A stretch of 64,000 nucleotides of DNA, taken from Sulfuritalea sp. Lineage in GTDB: Bacteria > Pseudomonadota > Gammaproteobacteria > Burkholderiales > Rhodocyclaceae. The DNA lies in NCBI RefSeq assembly GCF_017302275.1, contig NZ_JAFLDR010000003.1, positions 62,001 through 126,000 of the forward strand. Reading direction: 5' to 3'. The notes below the pieces were generated by a model. That model saw only the letters and a list, made by a program, of their open reading frames with translations. It made no database searches and was not told where the DNA came from. Each line of letters begins with the position of its first letter. Within the stretch, counting starts at the first letter, position 1. Shown here piece by piece: positions 10,080 to 18,541 of the stretch. Both the position numbers and the translations under genes were made by a program.

Positions 10080-11649
10080 TGCCGGCCGGCGCCGCGGCAT
10101 CCTCGGCATGCGGCGCCCATCCTCGCCCGCCAAGGCCGCAGGCGCGGCTGCGGCCAAACCGGTAAGTAGCGGAGCCCAGGGCAACAATCCCTTCGTCAGT
10201 TTCGAATACCCGAATTCTCTGTTCGGCGAGATCCTCGACTGGATGCTGGCGCCGCTGCTGCTGCTGTGGCCGATCTCGATTGCCGCCACCAACCACGTCG
10301 CCGGATTCATCGCCAACCAGCCCTACGACCACCACCTCGGCGACAACGTCGCCGCCATCGTGCAACTGGTCAAGGTGGATGGCGACCGCGTCACGGTCAA
10401 CCTGCCGGCGGCGGCGCGCACGGTGCTGCGCACCGACGAGAGCGACACGCTCTACTACCAGGTGGTCGGCCCCAATACCCGGGTGATCCATGGCGACCGC
10501 GAAATCGCCTATCCACCGCTGCCGGAAAAGATCGAGCCGGGCAAGGTGCTGTTCCGCGACGATCGCATCGATGCCGACGCTGTGCGCGTAGCCTACGCCT
10601 TCATTCCGGTCAGGAAGGGGGTTCCCCCCGCGCTGGTGCAGGTCGCGGAAACGCTGCACAAGCGCGAGGCGCTGGCCTCCAGCATCATTTCCGGCGTCCT
10701 GCTGCCGCAATTTGCCATCATTCCGCTGGCCGTGATCCTGGTCTACATGGGGCTCACGCGCGGCATCGCCCCGCTGCGCCTGCTGCAGGAGCGCATCCAT
10801 CGCCGGCGGCCATCCGATCTATCGCCGATACCTGTCACCCGCGTGCCCGACGAAGTGCGCCCGCTGGTGGTGGCCTTCAACCAGATGATGGGCCGGCTGG
10901 AAGAAAACCTGCAGGCGCAGCAGCGCTTTATCGCCCAGGCCGCGCACCAGATGCGCACGCCGCTGACCGGGCTCAAGACCCAGACCGAAATCGCGCTCTC
11001 GGAAACCGATCCGGCGCAGATGCGCCATGCCTTGCAACTGATCGCCGAGAGCACCGACCGCGCCGCGCACATGATCAACCAGTTGCTGATCCTGGCGCGC
11101 ACCGAGGCCAGCCACGAAAAGCTGCACCAGGTGGTGCCGCTCGACCTCGACGCACTGGCCCGCGAAGTCACCGGGGACTGGGTGGTGCGGGCAATGGCCA
11201 AACGCATCGACCTCGGCTTCGAGGACCACGGCAGTCCGCTGATGATCAACGGCGTGCCCCTGCTGCTGCGCGAACTGCTGATCAACCTGGTGGACAACGC
11301 GATCAAGTACACCCCGCCGGGGGGGCACGTCACCGTGCGCGTGCGCGGTGGTCGCCTGGCGCTGATCGAGGTCGAGGACGATGGCATCGGTATCCCGGCG
11401 CAAGAGCGCGAAAGCGTGTTCGAGCGCTTCTACCGGGTGCTGGGTACCGATGCCGAAGGCAGCGGCCTGGGCCTGCCGATCGCCGCAGAAATCGCCGAAC
11501 TGCACCAGGCCCGGATCGATTTGCTGCAAGGCAGCAACGGCCAGGGCTGCCTGTTCCGCGTCAGCTTTCCGCGCCGTGCGCAGTCCCGTGACGCGCCGCC
11601 GCCACGGGCCGCCAGGGCAGCCTCCAGCGGATTTCCGGTCGGGCTGTAA
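10066..11649 (+). CDS. sensor histidine kinase, TctE/QseC-like
   Basis: A 527-residue membrane kinase. Two hydrophobic segments (about residues 57-80 and 207-230) flank a periplasmic sensing domain of the 2CSK-N type. They are followed by a HAMP-like region and the HisKA box with H294 in QAAHQMRTPLTGL. The ATPase domain shows N-box LINLVDNAIKYT, G1 VEDDGIGIP and G2 GSGLGLPIAAEIA. The N-terminal 45 residues are a cytoplasmic Ala/Arg-rich extension. It is coupled to the preceding regulator and precedes the DUF4212/symporter genes, which are its likely targets (inference). Confidence 0.94.
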   Translation: MTKPDAGRRRGILGMRRPSSPAKAAGAAAAKPVSSGAQGNNPFVSFEYPNSLFGEILDWMLAPLLLLWPISIAATNHVAGFIANQPYDHHLGDNVAAIVQLVKVDGDRVTVNLPAAARTVLRTDESDTLYYQVVGPNTRVIHGDREIAYPPLPEKIEPGKVLFRDDRIDADAVRVAYAFIPVRKGVPPALVQVAETLHKREALASSIISGVLLPQFAIIPLAVILVYMGLTRGIAPLRLLQERIHRRRPSDLSPIPVTRVPDEVRPLVVAFNQMMGRLEENLQAQQRFIAQAAHQMRTPLTGLKTQTEIALSETDPAQMRHALQLIAESTDRAAHMINQLLILARTEASHEKLHQVVPLDLDALAREVTGDWVVRAMAKRIDLGFEDHGSPLMINGVPLLLRELLINLVDNAIKYTPPGGHVTVRVRGGRLALIEVEDDGIGIPAQERESVFERFYRVLGTDAEGSGLGLPIAAEIAELHQARIDLLQGSNGQGCLFRVSFPRRAQSRDAPPPRAARAASSGFPVGL

Positions 11650-11674
11650 GCTTCCCGTCAGGAAGGATGGTCGA

Positions 11675-11699
11675 CAATTGCCCTATCTTGGGGCAATTG
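11675..11699. promoter_or_regulatory. dyad symmetry upstream of the DUF4212/symporter operon
   Basis: CAATTGCCC and GGGCAATTG are perfect nine-base arms around seven bases, between the kinase gene and the symporter operon. It could be a binding site for the adjacent response regulator or a terminator of the kinase gene. It lacks a T-run after the stem. Confidence 0.4.
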
Positions 11700-11830
11700 G
11701 CGCTGGCATGGGCCTTCGGTAGTACTGCTCCGGGAATATGGCGGGCGCGCGACACAGGGAAAACCCGGAGTGCGCCTCAGGAACGGCGGACTGTTCCGGT
11801 TCGCCGCAAGACCAAAAGGAGGAGTGCTAC

Positions 11831-12094
11831 ATGCAACTCACGGAGAAGCACAAGCAGTACTGGAACATCAACCTGAAGATAAGCACGATCCTGCTTGTCC
11901 TCTGGTTCGTGGCCACGTTCGTCATGGGCTGGTTCGCCCGCGAACTCAATGAAATCAACTTCATCGGCCCCCTGGGCTTCTACATGTCGGCGCAAGGCTC
12001 CTTGATCATCTACGTCGCGATCATCGCCTATTACGCCTATTACATGAACAACCTGGACAAGGAATACGGTGTCCATGAAGGGGAGCTCGACTGA
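11831..12094 (+). CDS. DUF4212 small subunit of sodium:solute symporter
   Basis: An 87-residue membrane protein with two hydrophobic helices (about residues 17-37 and 50-70) and the family pattern YW..NL...ILLVLWFVATFVMGWF. DUF4212 proteins accompany sodium:solute symporters of the acetate/carboxylate type and are thought to be an accessory subunit. The Shine-Dalgarno GGAGGAG precedes the ATG. The stop overlaps the symporter start (TGATG), so they are translated together. Confidence 0.9.
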   Translation: MQLTEKHKQYWNINLKISTILLVLWFVATFVMGWFARELNEINFIGPLGFYMSAQGSLIIYVAIIAYYAYYMNNLDKEYGVHEGELD

Positions 12095-14199
12095 TGAGTG
12101 CCGTTACCCAATCGCAATTCAATGCCAACCTGAAGAAGTACTATAGCTTCTACACGGGTGGCTTCGTCGCCTTCGTCATCGTCGTCGGCATCCTCGAACA
12201 GATGGGCGTGCCGAACAAGATCCTCGGCTACATCTTCCTGTTCGCCACCATCGCCCTGTATGCCGGCATCGGCTTCATGTCGAAGACGGCGGAGGTCGGC
12301 GAGTACTACGTTGCCGGCCGGCGCGTGCCCGCGCTGTTCAACGGCATGGCGACCGGCGCCGACTGGATGTCGGCGGCCAGCTTCATCGGCATGGCCGGCA
12401 CCCTGTACCTGACCGGCTACGACGGCTTGGCCTTCGTGCTGGGCTGGACCGGCGGCTACTGCCTGGTGGCGATCCTGCTCGCGCCCTACCTGCGCAAGTT
12501 CGGTCAGTTCACGATTCCGGACTTCCTCGGTGCGCGCTTCGGCGGCCATCTGCCGCGCTTCATCGGCGTCATCGCCGCCATCACCTGCTCCTTCACCTAC
12601 GTGATCGCGCAGATCTACGGCGTCGGCATCATCACCTCGCGCTTCACCGGCCTCGAGTTCCAGGTCGGTGTCTTCGTGGGCCTGGCCGGCATCCTGGTCT
12701 GCTCCTTCCTCGGCGGCATGAAGGCGGTGACCTGGACCCAGGTGGCGCAGTACATCATCCTGATCGTGGCCTACATGATCCCGGTGGTCTGGCTGTCGGT
12801 GAAGCATACCGGCGTGCCGATCCCGCAGATCGCCGCCTACACCTCGGCCCTGCCCAAGGTGACGGCGCTGGAAGCCGAGTTCAACGACAAGGCCACGCCC
12901 AAGGGTGCCAAGGAAGAGTCGGTGCGCGCCATATTCCGCGAGCGTGCCGCCGCCGCCGACACCAAGCTGAAAGGCCTGGAGAAGGACGGCCCGGCTTTCC
13001 TCGCCGCCGAGAAGCAGAAGCTGACGGACAAGGTCGCGGCCCTCAAGGCCGAAGCCACGCCCGATGCCAAGGCGATCGAAGCCGCCGAGAAGGCCGTCAA
13101 GGACTTCCCGGCCGATGCCGCTGCGGCAAAGAAAGCCTGGGAGGCCGAGAAGAAAGTCGGCGCTCGCGCCGCGCCGACCAAGCGCCATGCCGAAGCCTTC
13201 GGCGTTGGCGGCAAGACGCCGGAAGAGGTCGAGAAGAACCGCGGCATCGCGAAGAAGAACTTCCTCGCTTTGATCGCGTGTCTGATGATCGGAACCGCCG
13301 CCCTGCCGCACATCCTGATGCGCTACTACACCACGCCTTCGGTGCATGAGGCGCGCGTTTCGGTGTTTTGGGGTCTGTTCTTCATCTTCCTGCTGTACTT
13401 CACGGCACCGGCGCTGGCCATCCTGGCCAAGTTCGAGGTGTACAGCAACTTGGTGGGGTCGAGTTTCTCGGCGTTGCCTGCCTGGGTCAGCAACTGGTCC
13501 ACGGTAGACAAGACGCTGATGAACATCGCCGACATCAACAAGGACGGCATCGTGCAGCTGGCGGAAATCGTCATCGGCGGCGACCTGATCGTGCTGGCAA
13601 CCCCGGAAATCGCGGGCCTGCCTTACGTGATCTCGGGCCTCGTTGCTGCCGGCGGTCTGGCAGCGGCGCTTTCCACCGCTGACGGCCTGCTGCTGACCAT
13701 CGCCAACGCGATGTCGCACGACCTGTACTACAAGATGATCGACCCGAACGCCTCGACGGTGCGCCGTATCGCGGTGTCCAAGGGTCTGTTGCTCGTAGTG
13801 GCCCTGACGGCCGCTTACGTCACCAGCCTGAAACCGGGCGACATCCTGTTCCTGGTCGGCGCGGCCTTCTCGCTGGCAGCCTCGGGCTTCTTCCCGGCGC
13901 TGGTGATGGGCGTGTTCTGGAAACGTGCCAACTATCTGGGTGCGGTGCTGGGCATGAGCTTGGGTCTGGGCATCTGCGCCTACTACATGTACATGACCTA
14001 TCCCTTCTTCGGCGTCAATGCACCGAAGTGGTGGGACATCAACCCGATCTCTGCCGGCACCTTCGGCATTCCCGCCGGCTTCCTTGGCATCATCATCGGC
14101 AGCCTGATTTCCCCGGCACCGAGCAAGGAAATCCAGGAACTGGTCGACCATGTGCGCTATCCGAGCCTGGAAGGCGACATCGACACCAAGGGCGCCTGA
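12094..14199 (+). CDS. sodium:solute symporter (VC_2705-type), with long hydrophilic insert
   Basis: A 701-residue SSS-family transporter expected to import a monocarboxylate such as acetate with Na+. Typical SSS landmarks are EYYVAGRRVPALFNGMATGADWMSAASFIGMAG near the start and later LSTADGLLLTIANAMSHDLYY. It is clearly longer than the ActP-like protein at 25.4 kb (560 residues). A Lys/Ala/Glu-rich soluble segment of about 120 residues (roughly 255-390) interrupts the membrane helices. This insert contains a half copy of the 25-bp repeat, read as KKVGARAA. Upstream DUF4212 is its partner, and the two-component pair is the likely regulator. Confidence 0.9.
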   Translation: MSAVTQSQFNANLKKYYSFYTGGFVAFVIVVGILEQMGVPNKILGYIFLFATIALYAGIGFMSKTAEVGEYYVAGRRVPALFNGMATGADWMSAASFIGMAGTLYLTGYDGLAFVLGWTGGYCLVAILLAPYLRKFGQFTIPDFLGARFGGHLPRFIGVIAAITCSFTYVIAQIYGVGIITSRFTGLEFQVGVFVGLAGILVCSFLGGMKAVTWTQVAQYIILIVAYMIPVVWLSVKHTGVPIPQIAAYTSALPKVTALEAEFNDKATPKGAKEESVRAIFRERAAAADTKLKGLEKDGPAFLAAEKQKLTDKVAALKAEATPDAKAIEAAEKAVKDFPADAAAAKKAWEAEKKVGARAAPTKRHAEAFGVGGKTPEEVEKNRGIAKKNFLALIACLMIGTAALPHILMRYYTTPSVHEARVSVFWGLFFIFLLYFTAPALAILAKFEVYSNLVGSSFSALPAWVSNWSTVDKTLMNIADINKDGIVQLAEIVIGGDLIVLATPEIAGLPYVISGLVAAGGLAAALSTADGLLLTIANAMSHDLYYKMIDPNASTVRRIAVSKGLLLVVALTAAYVTSLKPGDILFLVGAAFSLAASGFFPALVMGVFWKRANYLGAVLGMSLGLGICAYYMYMTYPFFGVNAPKWWDINPISAGTFGIPAGFLGIIIGSLISPAPSKEIQELVDHVRYPSLEGDIDTKGA
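13153..13177 (+). repeat. 25-bp dispersed repeat, half-conserved copy in symporter insert
   Basis: The first half (AAAGTCGGCGCT) is identical to the consensus and the second half has diverged. It lies in the hydrophilic insert of the symporter and is translated as K-V-G-A-R-A-A. Confidence 0.5.
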
Positions 14200-14250
14200 T
14201 AAGTCTTATGGAGGAGGAGGAGGGCTAGGGAGCATACCCACCCTCATTTG

Positions 14251-14284
14251 ACCGGCCCCCGGGAAACCGCGGGCCGGTTTTTTT
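14251..14284 (+). terminator. Rho-independent terminator of the symporter operon
   Basis: ACCGGCCCCCGG and CCGCGGGCCGGT form a 12-bp stem with one mismatch and a GAAA loop, followed by seven T. Confidence 0.92.
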
Positions 14285-14390
14285 ATGTCTGGCTCGGAGA
14301 GCCAGACGGTACCCCCTGGTGGGATATGTCTCGCGGGGGTGGCTGGACGGTACCCTTGAGGAGTATGTTCCGCCCGGATCGCGCCTTGTT

Positions 14391-14415
14391 CGCCGTGTCG
14401 CCAGCGCCGACTTTT
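14391..14415 (-). repeat. 25-bp dispersed repeat, intergenic copy
   Basis: An exact consensus copy in reverse orientation, in the gap between the symporter terminator and the end of the TPR gene. It is one of the best-preserved copies. Confidence 0.92.
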
Positions 14416-14438
14416 TGCGTCGGCGGCGGATGCAAATA

Positions 14439-15029
14439 TCAGAAAGGAAGTTCGGGAATGAGTTTCATCAAGTCGGCTCGCGCGGTGTCCTTTACCAGCT
14501 TCCTTGCCCGCTTGGGCTCGAAGGCGACCAGGCGCTTGACGATAGCCGTCACGTCGTCGGGACGGTTGGCATGATGGTAGGCCATGCCCAACTGGTAGAA
14601 GCCTTCGCCGCTCATGGGCTGCAGTTCGACCACCTTTTCCAGGGCCTTGACCGCTTCGTCGTGCTGCCCCAACCGCGCGTGGGCCAGGCCCATGCCGTAC
14701 CAAGCCATGTCCTGCGCCGGCACCAGTCGCACCGCCTCGGCAAACGCGGCAATCGCCTCCTTCGGCTTGCCGGCGTGTTCGCAGACGTAGCCGAGGTTGA
14801 ACCAGTTGGCGCCGTCGTCCGGCGTCAAGGCCAGGGCCGCCTCGAACCACTTGATCGCGACCTCGTAGTTCTTGCGCTTGGCGGCGATCGCCGCCAGGTG
14901 TCGCGCCGATTGCACGTCCTGCGGGTTGTTGCGGAAGGCCGTCAGGTAGGCTTCGAATGCGGCGTCCTCGCGACCGAAAAAATGGAACAGCCAGCCGCGG
15001 GCATAATGCCGCCAGTGCTCGTAATTCAT
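14439..15029 (-). CDS. tetratricopeptide repeat protein
   Basis: A 196-residue soluble protein made of about five TPR units (for example NWFNLGYVCEHAGKPKEAIAAFAEAVRLVP and the following AWYGMGLAHARLGQHDEAVKALEKVVEL). TPRs mediate protein-protein contacts; no enzymatic domain is visible and the partner is unknown. The ATG at 15029 gives MNYEHWRHYARGWLFHFFG, where the first repeat begins. It is transcribed divergently from the small membrane protein at 15069, with only 39 bases between them. Confidence 0.85.
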   Translation of the reverse strand: MNYEHWRHYARGWLFHFFGREDAAFEAYLTAFRNNPQDVQSARHLAAIAAKRKNYEVAIKWFEAALALTPDDGANWFNLGYVCEHAGKPKEAIAAFAEAVRLVPAQDMAWYGMGLAHARLGQHDEAVKALEKVVELQPMSGEGFYQLGMAYHHANRPDDVTAIVKRLVAFEPKRARKLVKDTARADLMKLIPELPF

Positions 15030-15068
15030 GAAAATGCCCAGGCAAGATAACGGAGACCGAAACATACC

Positions 15069-15374
15069 ATGAGCCACCCGGAACTACTCATCCTCGGCGT
15101 GCTGCGCGCGCTGGCGGAAGTCGCCATGCTGTTCCTCCTCGGCCAGGGCCTGCTGGCCCTGCTGGCGGGCAGCCGGCGTCATGACAACACCATGTACAAG
15201 CTGTTCCTGATCATCACCGCGCCGGTGCTGAAGGTGGTGCGCAAGGTGACCCCGCCGCAGGTCATCGACCGGCACCTGCCCTATGTTGCCTTCGCCTTGC
15301 TGTTCTGGTGCTGGATCGGGCTGGCCTATCTCAAAAGGCTCTACTGCGAAAACAACATGCTGCAGTGCTTCTGA
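15069..15374 (+). CDS. small membrane protein, unknown function
   Basis: A 101-residue protein with an N-terminal hydrophobic helix (LRALAEVAMLFLLGQGLLALLAG), a charged middle and a C-terminal helix (YVAFALLFWCWIGLAYLKRLY). It suggests two or three membrane spans. I do not recognise the family. It is divergent from the TPR gene and followed by a palindromic repeat rather than another gene. Confidence 0.65.
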   Translation: MSHPELLILGVLRALAEVAMLFLLGQGLLALLAGSRRHDNTMYKLFLIITAPVLKVVRKVTPPQVIDRHLPYVAFALLFWCWIGLAYLKRLYCENNMLQCF

Positions 15375-15410
15375 GGCAGTACGGGACCGCTATTGATCCG
15401 GCTGAAACCT

Positions 15411-15484
15411 CTTGAACGTTCGCCCTGAGCTTGTCGAAGGGCACGCAGGGCTTCGACAAGCTCAGCCCGAACGGCGGTTTCAAG
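15411..15484. repeat. large imperfect palindrome with TTCGCCCTGAGCTTGTCGAA-type arms
   Basis: The left arm (CGCCCTGAGCTTGTCGAAGG) is largely complementary to the right arm (CTTCGACAAGCTCAGCCCGA). The outer flanks CTTGAA and TTTCAAG extend the pairing. Elements with this arm sequence are widespread intergenic repeats in proteobacteria. It sits between two convergent genes. Confidence 0.8.
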
Positions 15485-15517
15485 TTCACCGATGCCGGCT
15501 CAAGACTATGGCGACAA

Positions 15518-16126
15518 TCAGGAGTCGTCGGCCACGCCCAGGCTGATCCGGACCAGTTGCGGAACGCTGGTCGCCCCGAGCTTGGCCATCATCCGGGCCT
15601 TGTGCACTTCAACGGTGCGCGCGCTGATGCCCAGCAGATCGGCGATTTCGCGATTGTGCCGGCCGGCGATGACGAGTTCCATGACTTCGCGCTCGCGCGG
15701 CGTCAGTTCGGTGAGCCGGCGCACGAAGCCGTCCTGCTGAAGCTGGCTGCGCAGCGTCGCCGACTGCTGGCCGTAGGCCTCGTTGATGGCCTGGATCAGG
15801 CGCGCTTCGTCGAGCGGCTTTTCCAGGAAATCGATCGCCGCCGAGCGGAACGCCTCTCTGGCGCTACCGATGTCGCCATGGCCGGTGATGATGACGACCG
15901 GGATGGCGCAGCCCCGTGTCTGCAGTTCGCGCTGCAAGCTCAGGCCGTCCATGCCTTTCATGCGTATGTCGATGATCAGGCAGCCCTGCCAGTCGGCGCG
16001 CCAGGCCGCCAGGAAACTCGCGGCGTCGGCGAACACCGCGCAACGGAAGCCGTGCAGGCCCAGCATGAGGCCCAGCGCATCCCTCACGGAGGCGTCGTCG
16101 TCGATGATGAATACCGTGTTTTCCAT
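15518..16126 (-). CDS. FixJ-like response regulator (NarL/LuxR HTH)
   Basis: A 202-residue regulator. The receiver domain has phosphoacceptor D53 in CLIIDIRMKGMDG and K in DFLEKPLDE. The C-terminal LuxR-type HTH reads LTPREREVMELVIAGRHNREIADLLGISARTVEVHKARMM. This is the FixJ/TtrR architecture. It is preceded by the histidine kinase gene with a four-base gap, so kinase and regulator form one operon. Target genes are not identifiable from the window. Confidence 0.93.
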   Translation of the reverse strand: MENTVFIIDDDASVRDALGLMLGLHGFRCAVFADAASFLAAWRADWQGCLIIDIRMKGMDGLSLQRELQTRGCAIPVVIITGHGDIGSAREAFRSAAIDFLEKPLDEARLIQAINEAYGQQSATLRSQLQQDGFVRRLTELTPREREVMELVIAGRHNREIADLLGISARTVEVHKARMMAKLGATSVPQLVRISLGVADDS

Positions 16127-16130
16127 GGAG

Positions 16131-17711
16131 TCACCTGTTCGTCGATGCCACCGGCAGGACCAGCCGGAAGCAGCCACGGCCGCCGAGTTCGACGGACAGG
16201 CTGCCACCGTGCGCCTCCGCAATCGCCCGGCTGATGGCCAGGCCAAGGCCGAGGCCGGATGACTTGGTGGACATGAAGGGTTCGAAGATGTTGTCGCGCA
16301 ATGTCGCCGGAACGCCGTGCCCGCTGTCGATGACTTCGATCGCCACCTGGCCGCCCGCATCGGCGCAGGCACCCAAGCGAACCCGCGCCTGCCCCGGCGC
16401 CAATTCGGCCACGGCTTCGAAGGCATTGCTCAGCAGATTGCGCAGCACCACTTCGAGTTGCAGCCGATCCGCATTCACCGCCAGTTCCGGCACCTCGTCC
16501 AGTATGAAATCGACCTTCTCGTCGTTGGCCCTGCCCCGAAAGCTTGCCGCCACCGCGTCCAGCAGTTCGGGCAGCAAAACACGCTCCAGTTGGGTCGCCC
16601 CGGTGCGGAAAAAGTCGCGCAGGCGGCGCACCACCTCGGCGGCTCGGCCGGCTTCGTCGATCATGCGCTGCACGACCTGGCCCAGTTGCGCCGGGTCAGC
16701 GCCCCGTTCCAGCAACTGCTTGGTCGCCGACCCGTAAGCGGCGAGGGCCGTCAGCGGCTGGTTGAGTTCGTGTGCCAGCGCGCCGGCCATCTCGCCGGCC
16801 GCGGCGAGACGCAGCGAATGCCGCAACTCTGCGGCGGCGCGGCGCTGTTCGTCGACGGCGACCCCGATCAGGAAGCCGACCAGGGCAAGCAAAAAGGCAC
16901 GCATTTGCAATTCGAACAGCGAGAGCTGTTCGGATTGCTGCAACAAGCCGGCAAGCAGCAGCCCGAGTTGCAGCGTCGTGACGCAGAACACCGCCCCGGC
17001 CAGGCCCTGCCGCGATGCGGCCCAGACCACCGGCAGGAACAGGACGTAGAAATAACGGAAGTGGGCCTCGGCGCCGGGAACGAAGGCGATCCACAGGCAA
17101 AACACCGTCAGCCCGGAATAGAACAGGGTTTCCCAACGCAGCAGGATGGTCCGCAACAGCAGGCGGCGCGGCGCATCCTGCAGCCACCACAGCAGAGGGA
17201 ATGTGACGAAGACGCCGACACCGTCGCCCACCCAGAAACGCATCATCGCGTCCCACCACTCGCCGCGTGAGAGCAAGCCCGCCAGCAGCAGGGTCGAGAC
17301 GAAGCACAGGCTGTTCAGCAGCGAACCGAAGATCACGATGCTCGACCAGCGCAGCAATCCGACGCGGTCGGCAAAGAGGCCGGATTCCGGACAATGCCGC
17401 CGCAATCCCCAGGCCATCAGCGCGTACCCGGCGGTCAGGGTGACGCCCAGCCACAAGGTGATGCCCAGGTTGCCCGGGACATCGCGCACCAGGATGTCGC
17501 TGGCCACGATCGCGACGAACAGCGCGGCGATCGCCGGGCGCCCGCGACGCAGCAGAAACAACAGGCCGAGCGCGGACGCGGGGTTCCATGGCGTGACGTT
17601 CAGGTGCCGCAGCGGCAGGATGAAGCTTGCCCAGTCGAGCAACACGTAGAACACGACAAAGGCGCCCAGCCAGGCAGCAGATTTCGCAGTCTTGGGCAGG
17701 AGATCGGGCAA
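16131..17711 (-). CDS. membrane sensor histidine kinase, MASE1-like plus FixL-type kinase
   Basis: A kinase of about 526 residues whose N-terminal half consists of eight or so membrane helices in a MASE1-like arrangement (start of domain WNPASALGLLFLLRRGRPAIAALF). The HisKA box is GEMAGALAHELNQPLTALAAYG with the phosphorylated His in AHELNQP. The ATPase domain shows NLLSNAFEAV and GLGLGLAISRAIAEAHGG. I placed the start at a TTG (17711) with AGAAAGGAA just upstream; an ATG at 17765 would add 18 residues. It forms a FixLJ-type pair with the downstream regulator. Confidence 0.88.
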   Translation of the reverse strand: MPDLLPKTAKSAAWLGAFVVFYVLLDWASFILPLRHLNVTPWNPASALGLLFLLRRGRPAIAALFVAIVASDILVRDVPGNLGITLWLGVTLTAGYALMAWGLRRHCPESGLFADRVGLLRWSSIVIFGSLLNSLCFVSTLLLAGLLSRGEWWDAMMRFWVGDGVGVFVTFPLLWWLQDAPRRLLLRTILLRWETLFYSGLTVFCLWIAFVPGAEAHFRYFYVLFLPVVWAASRQGLAGAVFCVTTLQLGLLLAGLLQQSEQLSLFELQMRAFLLALVGFLIGVAVDEQRRAAAELRHSLRLAAAGEMAGALAHELNQPLTALAAYGSATKQLLERGADPAQLGQVVQRMIDEAGRAAEVVRRLRDFFRTGATQLERVLLPELLDAVAASFRGRANDEKVDFILDEVPELAVNADRLQLEVVLRNLLSNAFEAVAELAPGQARVRLGACADAGGQVAIEVIDSGHGVPATLRDNIFEPFMSTKSSGLGLGLAISRAIAEAHGGSLSVELGGRGCFRLVLPVASTNR

Positions 17712-17895
17712 ACGCGGTTCCTTTCTGGTGGCAGCGACATTGTCGCCGATTCGGCGCCGACCCATACCTCGTTGCCAGAGCCAGGCGAAGCAGGGCGTTG
17801 CCCTTCCCCGGACCGCGCAAGCCCTGACGTAAGGGATGCCCTTACGGGCTCGCCCGAATTTCCCTGGGGACGATTCGACTCTACGATGCGCGCTG

Positions 17896-18396
17896 ATGAA
17901 AATCGCCATGGCAGTCACCCACTCGCACTTGCAGAACGCTGCGCATCCGCAAGCGATGCGGCGGCTTCTGATTCCGGTGAAGAACGCGAAAAGCGCTGCC
18001 GGCGCGGTGATGTACGCCATCCGGCGGCGCGCCGAGGCGCGCGACGTTGCGGTGTGCCTGCTGCACGTCGAGGAATCGCCGACGCAGTGGCAGGCATTGC
18101 TGGGTGGAACCGGCATCCATGGCGCACGACGCTCGCGGGCCGATGCGGTATTCGGCCCGGCGCGGCGGATGCTGGACGGGCTGGATATCGAATTCGCCGC
18201 CTATGTCAGGTCGGGACCGGTGGTGTTCACGATCCTCGATGCCGCGGAGGAACTCGAATGCGACGAGATCGTGGTTCCTGCGCCGAACTGGGGCCTGTCG
18301 CACCTGCTGTCGCGCCATGTGGTGACGGTGCTGACGGCACGGCAACGATCCGCGCGACTGGTGGCGGTAACGAACTCCGGAATCGTGGTGACCTGA
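17896..18396 (+). CDS. UspA-like universal stress family protein
   Basis: A 166-residue protein with the alternating hydrophobic strand/helix pattern of the Usp fold (RRLLIPVKNAKSAAGAVMYAIRRRAEARDVAVCLLHVEE, and CDEIVVPAPNWGLSHLLSRHVVTVLTAR). The canonical nucleotide-binding G-2x-G-9x-G-S/T motif is not obvious, so assignment to the family is moderate. An ATG at 17908 is an alternative start. It is divergent from the sensor kinase gene. Confidence 0.6.
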   Translation: MKIAMAVTHSHLQNAAHPQAMRRLLIPVKNAKSAAGAVMYAIRRRAEARDVAVCLLHVEESPTQWQALLGGTGIHGARRSRADAVFGPARRMLDGLDIEFAAYVRSGPVVFTILDAAEELECDEIVVPAPNWGLSHLLSRHVVTVLTARQRSARLVAVTNSGIVVT

Positions 18397-18488
18397 ACGG
18401 GTTGCCGCGGAGGACAAAGTCTCCAGAGGAGGAGAGGTTAGGGCGGAACCGGTGAAAACTGCTTCCGCCCGTTTTTTCCGGTGCCCCG

Positions 18489-18513
18489 AAAAGTCGGCGC
18501 TGGCGACACGGCA
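18489..18513 (+). repeat. 25-bp dispersed repeat, just upstream of otsA
   Basis: A full consensus core (AGTCGGCGCTGGCGACACGG) about 30 bases before the otsA start. Confidence 0.92.
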
Positions 18514-18541
18514 GGCAACCCCGAAAGGAACACGTCCCCGC

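Noticed and set aside
11704-11718. TGGCATG-N4-TTCG resemblance to a sigma54 promoter
   Set aside because: The -12 element does not match TTGC.
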